DNA from: Betaproteobacteria bacterium
Lineage (GTDB): Bacteria; Pseudomonadota; Gammaproteobacteria; Burkholderiales; Rhodocyclaceae
Reading direction: 5' to 3'
Assembly: GCA_016234745.1 (NCBI GenBank)
Contig: JACRAR010000074.1
Location: forward strand, 62,001 to 126,000
DNA: 64,000 nt
The notes under the pieces were generated by a model that did not search any database, was not told the DNA's origin, and was given only the letters and a program-made list of their open reading frames with translations. Positions 1 to 9,110 of the stretch are shown here, piece by piece. Positions within the stretch are counted from its first letter, which is position 1. Every line of letters begins with the position of its first letter. The translations under genes were made by a program, and so were the position numbers.

Positions 1-2135
1 TCGATCTGACGGAAGATGGCTTCGGCGAATTCACGGGAATAGTGGCGCTCCAACATGCCGCCGATGAGCTTGTCGCGAAAATGCTCGACGCCTCCGCGCC
101 GCTTCCAGGCTGCCATGGAACGCCGCAACTGGTCGGCTTCGCCCGCCGTGAAGCCGGCCGCGACGATCGCCAGTTGCATGACCTGCTCCTGGAAGATGGG
201 CACGCCAAGCGTGCGTTGCAATACAGACTTCACAGCTTCGGAGGGGTAGCGTACGGGTTCGAGACCCTGTCGCCTTCTCAGAAAGGGATGGACCATGTCG
301 CCCTGAATCGGTCCGGGCCGCACAATGGCAACCTCGATGACCAGATCGTAGAAGCAACGCGGCCTGAGCCGCGGCAGCATGGTCATCTGCGCGCGCGATT
401 CGATCTGGAATACGCCGATCGGGTCGGCATGGCCGAGCATGTCGTAGACCGCCGGATCTTCGCGGGGAATATCCTGCATCCGAAAACCCTTGCCGTCCCG
501 CTTCGAGATGCAATCGAGCGCACGCCGGATGGCGGTCAGCATGCCCAGGGCTAGCACATCCACCTTCATGAGGCCCAGGGCGTCGATGTCGTCCTTGTCC
601 CACTGGATGATGCTGCGCTCCGGCATCGCTGCATTTTCGATGGGGACCAGCCGGTCCAGACGCCCCCGGCTTATGACGAAACCGCCGACATGCTGCGACA
701 GGTGGCGTGGGAAACCCATGAGTTGCTTGGCCAGGATCAGCCACTTCGCCACGCGCGGGCTGTCAGGATCGAGTCCAACGGCTGCAAACCGCGCCTGAAG
801 CTCCTCGCGCTTGTCCCACCAGCCTAAGGATGAGGTCAGGGCGTTAATCCGATCGATGTCTATCCCCAAGGCGCGGCCGCAATCGCGCAGCGCCGAGCGC
901 GTCCGGTAGCTGATCACCGTCGCAGTTAGGGCGGCGCGTTCGCGTCCGTACTTGGCGTAGATGTACTGAATGACTTCCTCACGCCGCTGATGCTCGAAGT
1001 CGACGTCGATATCGGGCGGTTCGTTGCGCTCCCGGGAGATGAAGCGCTCGAACAGCATGTCCGACTGCGCGGGATCGACCTCGGTGATGCCCAGGGCGTA
1101 GCACACCGCCGAATTGGCGGCCGAGCCGCGGCCCTGGCAAAGGATCGCCTGCTGGCGGGCGAATTTGACGATGTCGTAAACCGTGAGGAAGTAAGCCTCG
1201 TAGTGCATGTCGGCAATCAGGGCCAGTTCGTGCTCGATCTGTTTGCGAACCTTGTCGGGCACGCCCTCCGGATAGCGCACGGCCAGTCCCTGTTCGGTTT
1301 CGGCCCGCAGGTATCCGGCGGGGGTCTGGCCGACAGGGACGATTTCTTCCGGATACTCGTAGCGCAGTTCGTCAAGGGAAAAGTTGCACAGTGCGGCGAT
1401 CCGCAGAGTTTCCGCCAGCAGTTCCGGCGGGTAGAGGCGCGCCAATCGCAAGCGCGAACGCAGATGACGCTCGCCGTTGGGGAACAGGGCATGGCCGGCG
1501 CGATCCACGGCGGTCTTGAGGTTCAACGCCGTCATTGTGTCCTGCAGGGGCCGGCGTCCGCGCACATGCATATGCACGTCGCCGCAAACGACCAGCGGCA
1601 GGCCGGTCGTCGCCGACAAGGTTTGCAGCGCCGCGAGTCTCTCGGCATCGCCCGGCTGCAGATGACGCTCGTAGGCGATCCAGCAGCGTTCCGGAAAACC
1701 GGCTTTCAGCCAAAGTCCTTCTTCGGTGGTCGCTGCCGTCGGCGCAAGCCAGAGCGCCAGGCAGTCGGGCACGCCGCGCGACAGGTCGTTGCGGCTCAGC
1801 TGATAGCTTCCCTTTTCCGCACGCCGCCGGCCAAGAGTGATGATGGCGCATAGATTGCCGTACCCCGCACGGTTCTGTGCCAGCAGAATCAGCTTCATGC
1901 CATCGGCCAGAACCAACTCAGTACCGATGAGCAGCTTGAGTCCGGCTTGCTTGGCGGCGACATGCGCCCGCACCACACCGGCGAAGGAGCACTCGTCGGT
2001 GATGGCCAGCGCCGTATAGCCGAGCGCATTCGCTTGTTCCACCAGTTCTTCGGCATGCGAGGCGCCGCGCAGGAAGCTGAAGTTGGAGAGGCAGTGCAAC
2101 TCAGCGTAATCGGGCAATGCCACGGGTGCTTTCAT
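1..2135 (-). CDS. imuC: Error-prone DNA polymerase ImuC/DnaE2 (partial, runs off window)
   Basis: Second DnaE-type polymerase alpha subunit used in damage-induced mutagenic translesion synthesis together with ImuB. About 711 residues are present; the family is near 1030, so the C-terminal third lies beyond the left edge. The frame starts ATG at 2135-2133, overlapping the imuB stop as ATGA. An N-terminal PHP domain begins near residue 10 ([17 protein letters not shown]). The polymerase signature PDIDVDF near residue 375 carries two of the catalytic aspartates, and a preceding GRGSAANS motif is intact. Nothing seen suggests inactivation within the visible part. The gene is the last visible member of a leftward overlapping series tnsA-tnsB-tnsC-imuB-imuC. 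Identification is from family motifs; function in mutagenesis is established for the family, not shown here. Confidence 0.93.
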   Translation of the reverse strand, partial: MKAPVALPDYAELHCLSNFSFLRGASHAEELVEQANALGYTALAITDECSFAGVVRAHVAAKQAGLKLLIGTELVLADGMKLILLAQNRAGYGNLCAIITLGRRRAEKGSYQLSRNDLSRGVPDCLALWLAPTAATTEEGLWLKAGFPERCWIAYERHLQPGDAERLAALQTLSATTGLPLVVCGDVHMHVRGRRPLQDTMTALNLKTAVDRAGHALFPNGERHLRSRLRLARLYPPELLAETLRIAALCNFSLDELRYEYPEEIVPVGQTPAGYLRAETEQGLAVRYPEGVPDKVRKQIEHELALIADMHYEAYFLTVYDIVKFARQQAILCQGRGSAANSAVCYALGITEVDPAQSDMLFERFISRERNEPPDIDVDFEHQRREEVIQYIYAKYGRERAALTATVISYRTRSALRDCGRALGIDIDRINALTSSLGWWDKREELQARFAAVGLDPDSPRVAKWLILAKQLMGFPRHLSQHVGGFVISRGRLDRLVPIENAAMPERSIIQWDKDDIDALGLMKVDVLALGMLTAIRRALDCISKRDGKGFRMQDIPREDPAVYDMLGHADPIGVFQIESRAQMTMLPRLRPRCFYDLVIEVAIVRPGPIQGDMVHPFLRRRQGLEPVRYPSEAVKSVLQRTLGVPIFQEQVMQLAIVAAGFTAGEADQLRRSMAAWKRRGGVEHFRDKLIGGMLERHYSREFAEAIFRQI

Positions 2136-3496
2136 GAAAAGTACCCCTGCAGGAACCACCCGCCGGGCGCCTTGCATTCGCGATAAATCCACAGCCAGCA
2201 GGCATTGCTAGACAACGCGATGAAGTAATCGCGCCGGACGTCGCCCGTTGTCTTATCGCCATTTTCGCCCCCTTCGTCGCTATCCCACCAGCCCGATTCG
2301 ATGCGCTCGGGTCCCGCCAGCAACTTCAAATGGCCTTGGCGATAAGGACGCCCATCGATTTCCGCCAGAGGCTCGGGTTTGTGGAGCAACCATAGAGGAC
2401 GGGGTAGCCTCGTTCCATTGTCTGGGGTGTTCTTTTCAAACAGCGTAGTGCACTGCGTGGCGCATTCGGGGCGATGATCGTCATTGGGTGTCACCCGATA
2501 AACCTGCTTATCTCCGAGCTTGGCGCGCAGGCGCTCAAGCAACGCGCCGACGGCGTCCTGCTCGGCATGCGCATCGTCGAACAGAGCGCGATTCCGTTGC
2601 GGACGAAAGGCGACGTTGGTCGCTTCCAGTCTCAGCGATTCCACGGGGGCTTGGAGCGACATACGCTCCAGCCGCTCGCGCAGCACGCGCTCGAACCGTC
2701 CGCTATCGGCGGTCAGGTCGGCAAACTGCAAGACCAGCTCGGTTTCTTGTTGTTCATGCTGCAGTTGCAACTTGATCTCGCGCACCCCAGCCTGCCTGGC
2801 GGCCAGCCAGCCGGCCAGCGCCGCCGTGAGACGGCGCGCGGCGAATAGCAGTCCGGAAGCTGTCTCCACGGATGCCGGAAGTTGGAGCGACAAGGCAAAC
2901 TGATCGGGGAAAGCGAAGTCTGCACGCGGATCCGGTATTTCTCCAAATGCACAGGCCAGCAGTTGCAGGGTGTCCACGCCGATGCGCCGAGCCAGCGCAG
3001 CGGAGGGCAGCTTGCGCACATTGGCCAGGGTGGTTGCACCGAATTGTGCGAGCGATTTGGCGACCTTGTTTGGCAATACCGCTATCGGCAAGGATTTCAG
3101 ATGCTGGCGCAGCGTATCGCAATCGCAGCAATGCACATCCGTTCCTGTCTGAGCCAGCCACTGAGCCCCAAGGGGTGTCGGTGCTGCCGCTGTCGCGACG
3201 GTAAAGTGTTGTGCCTGAATACCCTCCCTTGTAGCAACGACAAGTTTCTCCAATCCGCCAAACAGACGCAGGCAACTGCCAACTTCCAGCAGCAGAGTAT
3301 CGGGCGTCAGGCTGATCCGGGGCGTAAAACTGCCAGCCCAACAGGCCAGGTTGTGCATTGCCTCTGCTTCTTTCGAAAGGTTACGCGCAAGGAGCGTAAT
3401 GGTGGGTGCCAGCATGCGCGCCGCTGCCACGCCGATCCCGTTTTCGATGCCTGCCTGTCGTGCCGCCTGGTCACACACGAGGATGACGCCAGTCAA
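2132..3496 (-). CDS. imuB: ImuB, catalytically inactive Y-family polymerase, N-terminally truncated
   Basis: ImuB is the Y-family-like adaptor that connects ImuC to the beta clamp. The readable frame is 454 residues from a TTG at 3496-3494; it has an in-frame TAG 33 bases upstream, so it cannot extend. Normal ImuB starts with a strand like MLWLALHFPLLPLE followed by about 15 more residues. Here the protein enters at [14 protein letters not shown], so roughly 25-30 residues, including the first palm strand, are missing. The rest is typical: [21 protein letters not shown], the helix-hairpin-helix-like block near [13 protein letters not shown], and a full C-terminal region. The TTG overlaps the tnsC stop as TTGA, which would permit translational coupling. 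imuA, the usual upstream partner, is absent. It may be a non-functional remnant; see the junction finding. Confidence 0.85.
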   Translation of the reverse strand: MTGVILVCDQAARQAGIENGIGVAAARMLAPTITLLARNLSKEAEAMHNLACWAGSFTPRISLTPDTLLLEVGSCLRLFGGLEKLVVATREGIQAQHFTVATAAAPTPLGAQWLAQTGTDVHCCDCDTLRQHLKSLPIAVLPNKVAKSLAQFGATTLANVRKLPSAALARRIGVDTLQLLACAFGEIPDPRADFAFPDQFALSLQLPASVETASGLLFAARRLTAALAGWLAARQAGVREIKLQLQHEQQETELVLQFADLTADSGRFERVLRERLERMSLQAPVESLRLEATNVAFRPQRNRALFDDAHAEQDAVGALLERLRAKLGDKQVYRVTPNDDHRPECATQCTTLFEKNTPDNGTRLPRPLWLLHKPEPLAEIDGRPYRQGHLKLLAGPERIESGWWDSDEGGENGDKTTGDVRRDYFIALSSNACWLWIYRECKAPGGWFLQGYFS

Positions 3497-4392
3497 ACCG
3501 ATGCCTTGAGATCTGCATCGTCGCGGCTAGCATCCCAGCCGGCATTCCTTATCACTTCCTCGGTAATCTTTTCGACGCCGTAGTTGATCGCCTGAATTGC
3601 CGCGGAGTTGAGAAGATCGGCCACATGCCCGACGATGCCCATCGTCCTCTCGAAGATGAAGCTGCTGAGCACGGGATCGTCGAGGCCGGATGCCATGCGC
3701 AGAGGCAGGGCCATTTCGAACAAGATCAGCAATTCCTGGAACTGCGCGTCATCTTTGAACCGTTCCAGGGGAAGGCGTCTCAGCCGGCTGGAGATTTGCG
3801 GGTCGGTCTGAATCGCGTTGAAAACCTCGAGCGTGCCGGCGGCCACCACGGGGCGGCGAAGCTCGTTCATCAGGAACTTGATGGAGTTCAACCCTTTCCG
3901 CTGCGCGTTCGCGCTTCCCTCCATGACGTTATGCAGTTCGTCGATGAGGAGGATCTTCATGCCTACAGCCCGCAGCAATTTCACTGTCGCCTCGCGGAGT
4001 GCCTGCGGCTTGGCGTTTACGGGCATTCGGGCGTTCAACTTCGAGAGGATGACCGGGTACACGCCCTCCGACGCGGTTTCCGGGTATTGCACCATGACCA
4101 CTGGCACGACGGCGGCGTTTCCATCCGGGTTGTCGCTGGCGCGATGGTTCCTGAGGAATGCGTCGATGATGGTGCTTTTGCCCATCAACGGCCGCCCGAC
4201 GATGAGGCGTCCCTGGGGCCGGACGGCGTCCTCCATCCGGTACAGCATCTCCAACTCGTTCAGCACCTCTTCGGCTCTGGTGTGCGCCAGGAATCGATCG
4301 CGCCGGATATATGAGATTCGATCCTCGTCATCGCGGTCGGCCATCGATGCGGCGACCGATGACAGATGAGGATATTTCTCTTCAGGTTTCAT
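3493..4392 (-). CDS. tnsC: Tn7-like transposition regulator TnsC/TniB (AAA+ ATPase)
   Basis: AAA+ ATPase that, in Tn7-like and Tn5053-like systems, bridges a target selector and the TnsAB transposase. Walker A is GRPLMGKST and Walker B is ILLIDELHNV, followed by a sensor-like segment RRPVVAAGT. The chosen ATG (4392) gives 299 residues, close to TniB length, and has a strong GGAGG five bases upstream; an upstream in-frame ATG at 4434 would add 14 residues but lacks such a site. The start overlaps the 3' end of tnsB by 11 bases. The stop overlaps the imuB TTG. No tniQ/tnsD gene follows, although a TniQ-family or other target selector normally lies downstream. Family assignment is firm; TnsC versus TniB naming is a matter of convention, and TnsC is preferred because tnsA is present. 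Confidence 0.88.
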   Translation of the reverse strand: MKPEEKYPHLSSVAASMADRDDEDRISYIRRDRFLAHTRAEEVLNELEMLYRMEDAVRPQGRLIVGRPLMGKSTIIDAFLRNHRASDNPDGNAAVVPVVMVQYPETASEGVYPVILSKLNARMPVNAKPQALREATVKLLRAVGMKILLIDELHNVMEGSANAQRKGLNSIKFLMNELRRPVVAAGTLEVFNAIQTDPQISSRLRRLPLERFKDDAQFQELLILFEMALPLRMASGLDDPVLSSFIFERTMGIVGHVADLLNSAAIQAINYGVEKITEEVIRNAGWDASRDDADLKASV

Positions 4393-6430
4393 CGTCGCCT
4401 CCGGGCGTCTTCTTTGGAATGACTTCGGCCGCATGAACTTTCTCGCGCAGCGCCTTGACGCGGTCTTCGCTGATCCGGGTTTTGCGCGACGCGGGGGCGG
4501 CGGGCTTCGAGGGGCGCGGCGGGGGTTGAACGATCGCCCCTTCGGCGCGGCGCCGGTCCTTTTCGGCCTCGAGGCGGCGGGCCTTGGTTCTCAGCGCCGC
4601 CGTTGTCTTCATGTCCTCGCGGCGCAGCTTGCTTTGGTAGCGCTGATCTTCGAATTGCTCCGAAGGATTGCCGCGGCGCCGCTTTCGCGCGTTGTGCTCC
4701 CACAGGCTGATCGGCTCGTTGCCCAGGTCGGCAGACGACAGGTCGATATAGCTGTCGGTCGGTTCGTTGTACAGCCACACCGTCGAAATATTGCGGGGGT
4801 CGTAGCGAATCTCAAACCTCCGCTCATCGATGGGCCGTTCGAGGTTTACGGAATCGCCAATGAGAGTTAATGCAGGGCTGTGATACTTCTCATCGAAGAT
4901 TTCGACGATTCCGTTACGCACCGTGCGCATTTTTGTCGGCATCAGCGAGATGCGCAGCGCCCTGGGATCCGCGGGGCGGTCCGGCAGGCCGGTGGGCGGC
5001 AGGACGTCGCCCTCGAAAACGCCCTGTTTCCACTTGAGCAAGGGCACGGTGCCGTCCATTCCTGCACCCCTATGCTGCTTTAGGTGATAGTCGTTGACGA
5101 GGAACTCCGTGAAGAACGCCTCGAATTCCGCGAGGGTGAAGATCGCGCGCCCCTCCGAATCGTACTCGCCGCGTTCGACAGGATTCGAGAACTTCGTTCC
5201 CGGCACAGCCTTGAGTTCGTTCATGAACGTGCGAAATGCGCTTTCCACATGGCCGCCGAAGTTCGGGGACCCGACCGGCCTGTCGCGCAGGGTGAAGCGG
5301 TACCGTCGCCGCGCGCCATGCATCATTTTTCCGTTCAACTCGGTAGCGTTGTCGACAATGACGATGTCGGGGAAACCCCAGCTTGGCCATTCTCCGGTTA
5401 CGCGCTGGCGGCGAAGATATTCCTCTTTAGGGAGGAATGCATGCGCAAGCGCCATTCCGGTGGACAACGTGCTCGGCGCGTCCAAAGTCAGGAAGAAGCC
5501 GAGAACCATGCGGCTATAGGTATCGATCACCAGCGTCAGCCAGGCGTCGCCGATCGGTTGCCGGTCGATTTCGTCGACTAGACAGACCTGGATCGGCGTG
5601 TGATCCACTTGCGCAATGGCAAGGGGGTAGTCGTTGTCGGGCAAGTGGCCGACCTTCGGGCGAAACGCATCGGCTGCTTTCTTCTTGCGGCCCTGAGACT
5701 TGAGTTTTGTCTTCAGCGTTGTTTCTTGTTCGAACTTTCGGAGCGTAGTGATTGAAATTTTTTTCCAGCCCTTCTCTTTGCTGTCCCCATTGAGTAGTAC
5801 CAATATGTCGGGAAGCGTCTTGGGCTCCTTGATGAATCGATGCTCCCTTAAATGTGTTTTGATTGATTTCTGCAATTCGGGGGTGAGGTGGTAACCGCCG
5901 GAATCCTTGCGGACGGAGCGCACCAGCGCATCGGCGTTTCCGTGCACCGAGACAATCTTCATTTTCCGATAGACGGCGGCCGAACTGATGTGGAGCCTGG
6001 AACACATGTCTTCAATGAGTTCTCGCCGCTGGGCGCGTGGCTTGGCGAGAATCTTCAGGACGTCCTGGAATTGTTCGACGGCTTTGGCTCTTTGCGCCAG
6101 CTGCTTCTTGTTCTCCTTTTTGGTTATTTCATCCGCGTTTGGAAGCTTACGAACGCGACGTTGCCGAATGAAGGCGGACTGCTTGCTCGTCGGTCGGTCA
6201 GCTTTGGAAACTGCTTTGGAGCCTTCGGGGATCGCATCCGGTTCCGCGGGCAGGGAAGCGGATAATGCCGAATCTAACGGGCGGAGATTCTCAATCTTCA
6301 GGAAATCGTGCCTTCCGTCCGCCAGGGAGGTTGCCAGCACCCGGCTTGAATCTTCGACGTGTACGATACGCCAGTTCTCGTCGCCGCAAGACACGAGAGC
6401 GCCATCGCGGAGCACGATTAGATCAAGCAT
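4382..6430 (-). CDS. tnsB: Tn7-like transposase TnsB (DDE recombinase, rve core)
   Basis: Transposase that binds repeats in the element ends and joins 3' ends to target DNA. Length 682 aa, normal for TnsB/TniA. An N-terminal HTH-rich half (about 90-230) precedes the retroviral-integrase-like catalytic core. The DDE triad can be read as D276 (QVDHTPI), D360 (IVDNATE) and E396 (GGHVESAF), with the usual spacing. A C-terminal beta-barrel/Mu-C region around 490-570 and a charged tail rich in K/R follow. ATG at 6430 overlaps the tnsA stop by eight bases. Base composition and codon use look less GC-biased than the genes right of 7217, which suggests transfer. No frameshift or lost catalytic residue is seen, so the protein looks active. 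Confidence 0.92.
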   Translation of the reverse strand: MLDLIVLRDGALVSCGDENWRIVHVEDSSRVLATSLADGRHDFLKIENLRPLDSALSASLPAEPDAIPEGSKAVSKADRPTSKQSAFIRQRRVRKLPNADEITKKENKKQLAQRAKAVEQFQDVLKILAKPRAQRRELIEDMCSRLHISSAAVYRKMKIVSVHGNADALVRSVRKDSGGYHLTPELQKSIKTHLREHRFIKEPKTLPDILVLLNGDSKEKGWKKISITTLRKFEQETTLKTKLKSQGRKKKAADAFRPKVGHLPDNDYPLAIAQVDHTPIQVCLVDEIDRQPIGDAWLTLVIDTYSRMVLGFFLTLDAPSTLSTGMALAHAFLPKEEYLRRQRVTGEWPSWGFPDIVIVDNATELNGKMMHGARRRYRFTLRDRPVGSPNFGGHVESAFRTFMNELKAVPGTKFSNPVERGEYDSEGRAIFTLAEFEAFFTEFLVNDYHLKQHRGAGMDGTVPLLKWKQGVFEGDVLPPTGLPDRPADPRALRISLMPTKMRTVRNGIVEIFDEKYHSPALTLIGDSVNLERPIDERRFEIRYDPRNISTVWLYNEPTDSYIDLSSADLGNEPISLWEHNARKRRRGNPSEQFEDQRYQSKLRREDMKTTAALRTKARRLEAEKDRRRAEGAIVQPPPRPSKPAAPASRKTRISEDRVKALREKVHAAEVIPKKTPGGDDET

Positions 6431-7109
6431 CCGGCTGCGCCTTCACCACTGAGTCGAGGGATAGCGGGACACTCAGGTCCACATCCACCAGTTGACGCGC
6501 AATCAGCCCGTAACAGGCCGGCAATACCTGGGCGCGCCGTTCAGGCGTCGACCCAATGGTCGCCGCCCAGTCGCGAAGCGTCAGTTGGCCCCATTTGCGA
6601 ATGTGCTCAAGGAGGCCCGCTTCATACTTCGAGTCGACCGGGCGCTCAAGAAAGCGCAGAAGAAATCTCGCATTTTTGAGGTAAAGCGTACGGATTTCGC
6701 TTTCGCGGAATACTTTGAAATGCCACCCCTGCCGGGATGCGTGAATTTCGGCGGCGGCCCACTTGAGCCTATTCTCCGCCTCATGTTCCTTGCGGGGTGG
6801 TCTCCGGCGCCGCGGAGATTCTGACCCGTCGTTCGAATCGGGCTTGACTTCGCATAGCATCGGCGGGAGGTTGGCGGCCTCAGGCAGGTCGGTCCGGTAA
6901 TGGATGAGGACGTCAGGCGTGTAGTCCCTGATCTTGTTCTTCTCATCGAGCCAATTCAGGGTCAACGGTTGAGACTCGAAGCCGGCGACTAACCGGTTGA
7001 AGCGAAGTAAAATGAAAAAGTCTTCCTCGAGCGTGGATTCGAATTGCTGTCCATCCGGCGCCGTACCGGTAACTTTGACCGGACTGGCTTTGATCCGTCG
7101 AGTCGGCAT
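6423..7109 (-). CDS. tnsA: TnsA-like transposon endonuclease subunit
   Basis: TnsA cuts the 5' ends of the transposon and converts replicative to cut-and-paste transposition. The 228-aa protein has the restriction-enzyme-like core: E28/E29 (STLEED), D66 (YTPD in a beta strand) and the ExK pair E87/K89 (CEVKPD). This arrangement matches the E-D-ExK pattern of the TnsA endonuclease fold. A C-terminal segment of about 100 residues resembles the winged-helix TnsC-interacting half in position. Start ATG 7109 has AGGAGC 11 bases upstream. It is the first gene of the leftward operon, 107 bases from the inferred transposon end. Presence of tnsA separates this element from Tn5053-type TniAB elements. 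Confidence 0.85.
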   Translation of the reverse strand: MPTRRIKASPVKVTGTAPDGQQFESTLEEDFFILLRFNRLVAGFESQPLTLNWLDEKNKIRDYTPDVLIHYRTDLPEAANLPPMLCEVKPDSNDGSESPRRRRPPRKEHEAENRLKWAAAEIHASRQGWHFKVFRESEIRTLYLKNARFLLRFLERPVDSKYEAGLLEHIRKWGQLTLRDWAATIGSTPERRAQVLPACYGLIARQLVDVDLSVPLSLDSVVKAQPDA

Positions 7110-7147
7110 CGCTCAAAGCTCCTGAAAATGGAGGCTCGTTGCAATCC

Positions 7148-7216
7148 ATTATAGGCAAAATGGCCATTTTTCTCACTCAAATATGCACTTTTTCTCACGG
7201 ATCTCTTATCCCCCCA
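7148..7216 (-). repeat. Tn7-like transposon end with two TnsB-type repeats and embedded tnsA promoter
   Basis: Seen directly: two 20-bp direct repeats on the plus strand, 7157-7176 and 7179-7198, identical at 15 of 20 positions, both ending TTTTTCTCAC, with a 22-bp period (two helical turns). On the minus strand a perfect TATAAT box (7153-7148) adjoins the inner repeat, 39 bases from the tnsA ATG. The outer limit is placed at 7216 because the ComM reading frame resumes at 7217 and the minus strand then begins 5'-TGGGG, giving the terminal TG of this transposon class. TnsB binding and autorepression are inferences from arrangement. No matching copy was found near the tnsC side. Confidence 0.68.
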
Positions 7217-7875
7217 GCGGCAGCGTGCCGCGCCCCGGCGAGATTTCCCTGGCGCACCAGGGCGTGCTGTTTCTCGACGAGTTGGTGGAATTCGAAAGAC
7301 GCACGCTGGAGGCACTGCGCGAACCGCTCGAGAGCGGACAGATCTCCGTCTCGCGCGCTGCGCGCCGCACCGATTTCCCGGCCCGCTTCCAGCTCGTCGC
7401 GGCGATGAACCCCTGCCCCTGCGGCTGGCTCGGCCATGCCAACGGCAAGTGCCGCTGCTCGCCCGACCAGGTCGCAAAATATCGCGGCAAGCTCTCCGGA
7501 CCGCTGCTCGACCGCATCGACCTGATGATCGAGGTGCCCTCGCTGTCCGATGCCGAACTGCAGGCGCGCGGCGACGGCGAACCTTCCGCACGCGCGCGCG
7601 AACGCGTGTGCGACGCCCGTGCAATCCAACTGGCGCGCCAGGGCAAAGCGAATGCCTTGTTGACGCCCGCCGAGGTGGACCGCCACTGTCAGCCGGATGC
7701 GGCCGGCGCATTGCTGCTCAAACAGGCGATCGCCCGGCTGTCCTTGTCGGCGCGTGCCTACCATCGCATCCTGCGCGTGGCGCGCAGCATCGCCGACCTC
7801 GCCGCCAGCGCGCAAATCGTCAGTACGCATGTCGCCGAGGCCGTGCATTACCGCCGCGGCCTGGCCCAGGCTTGA
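7183..7875 (+). pseudogene. comM: ComM/YifB Mg-chelatase-like AAA+ protein, 3' half only
   Basis: ComM is a hexameric helicase that drives branch migration in natural transformation. Only the C-terminal part is present: homology starts at GSVPRPGEISLAH (about 7217) and runs through Walker B (GVLFLDELVEF), the CPCGW and CRC zinc-ligand-like motifs and the C-terminal Mg_chelatase_C segment (ARAYHRILRVARSIADL). The Walker A half, about 270 residues, is missing. The preceding codons (ISYPP) come from the transposon end. The break falls at the glycine-rich GGGS site, which is also where comM-targeting Tn6022/AbaR-type islands are reported to insert. A short frame starting at ATG 7183 could be translated but would lack nucleotide binding. 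The stop overlaps the TTG start of the next gene. Confidence 0.88.
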
Positions 7876-9110
7876 CCAACCGCCCTTTGCCTCCGCCCCG
7901 CCCCGTCGCCAGCGTCTCGGCCGGCATGGCGGCATTGCTGGCGGCGCTGGCGATGATCGGGCCGTTCTCGATCGACACCTACCTGCCGGCCTTCCCGGCG
8001 ATCGGCGCGTCGCTGGGCGCCAGCCCGGTGGCCGTGCAGCAGACGCTCACTGCCTACCTGGTGCCGTTTGCGCTGATGATCATGTGGCATGGCGCATTGT
8101 CGGATGCGCTCGGGCGCCGCCGCGTGATTCTGGTCGGTCTCGCGCTGTATGTGCTGGCCTCGCTGTTCTGCGTATTCGCAACGCGCATCGAATACCTCTG
8201 GTTCGGTCGAGCGCTGCAAGGGCTGTGCGCGGGCGTCGGCATCGTAGTGAGCCGTGCGATCGTGCGTGACCTGCTCGACGGTCCGGCGGCGCAACGCCTG
8301 ATGGCGCGCATCAGCATGATGTTCGCGCTTGGTCCGGCGCTGGCCCCGATCATCGGCGGCTGGATTCACGCCTTCTTCGATTGGCACGCTATCTTCGTCT
8401 TCATGGCCTTGTTCGGCGCCGTGCTATGGCTTGCGGTGCAGCGCTGGCTGCCCGAGACCCTGCCCAAGGAGAAGCGTCAAAGCCTGCATCCGGTGCATCT
8501 CTGGCACGCCTACCGCAGCGTCTTCGGCCATGCCGAATTCATGTCGCTGTCGGCCGCGTTGAGCCTCAATTTCCTCGGCATGTTCATCTACGTGCTGTCT
8601 TCCCCGGTCTTCCTCACCCAGCATCTGGGCATTTCGCCGCAGGGCTTCGCCTGGCTGTTCGTACCTTGTGTGGGCGGCCTGGTGATCGGCTCGTATATTT
8701 CGGGACGCCTGGCTGGCCGGCTCAGTCCGCGCCGCACCATCGCGCTCGGCTACATCGTCATGTGCCTGGCGGCGGCCGCCAATCTGGCCATGAACATGGC
8801 GTTCAAGGCGCAAGTGCCCTGGGCCATCCTGCCCTTCCCCATCTACACCATCGGCATGTCTATGGCGGTGCCAAGTCTGCAACTGCTGGCGCTCGATTTA
8901 TTTCCGGAGAAGCGCGGCCTGGCATCGAGCTGCCAGGGTGTCATGCAAACCGGCAGCAGTGCCTTCGCCGCTGCAATATTGGCGCCGCTGCTCTGGGGTA
9001 CGCCGCTGACCCTGGCCGGCGGCATGGCGGGCTTCCTGCTGCTGGGGTTGTGCGTGTTCGCCATTGCAATCTGGCATTACCGCGCGCCGCAGCGCGCCTC
9101 ACGCCAATGA
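7872..9110 (+). CDS. Bcr/CflA-family drug resistance MFS transporter
   Basis: Inner-membrane proton-driven exporter with twelve predicted membrane helices. The Bcr/CflA signature is clear at the first helix (IGPFSIDTYLPAFPAI) and in the cytoplasmic loop 2-3 motif (HGALSDALGRRRVIL). Length is 412 aa from TTG 7872, which overlaps the comM stop (TTGA); this start keeps the proline-rich 18-residue lead-in that relatives usually have. An ATG at 7926 would give 394 aa and begin right at helix 1, so the start is uncertain. Co-translation with comM is suggested by the overlap, so the comM break may have removed its original promoter. The substrate cannot be read from sequence. The 3' end overlaps the convergent MFS gene by 12 bases. 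Confidence 0.85.
   Translation: MTNRPLPPPRPVASVSAGMAALLAALAMIGPFSIDTYLPAFPAIGASLGASPVAVQQTLTAYLVPFALMIMWHGALSDALGRRRVILVGLALYVLASLFCVFATRIEYLWFGRALQGLCAGVGIVVSRAIVRDLLDGPAAQRLMARISMMFALGPALAPIIGGWIHAFFDWHAIFVFMALFGAVLWLAVQRWLPETLPKEKRQSLHPVHLWHAYRSVFGHAEFMSLSAALSLNFLGMFIYVLSSPVFLTQHLGISPQGFAWLFVPCVGGLVIGSYISGRLAGRLSPRRTIALGYIVMCLAAAANLAMNMAFKAQVPWAILPFPIYTIGMSMAVPSLQLLALDLFPEKRGLASSCQGVMQTGSSAFAAAILAPLLWGTPLTLAGGMAGFLLLGLCVFAIAIWHYRAPQRASRQ

Noticed and set aside
42-554. 170-codon plus-strand frame at the left edge
   Set aside because: Opposite imuC, whose frame is continuous and matches DnaE2; the imuC frame is simply open at the window edge.
3493-3496. TnsC-ImuB fusion protein
   Set aside because: The frames differ and a TGA intervenes; the imuB frame is also closed by TAG just upstream.
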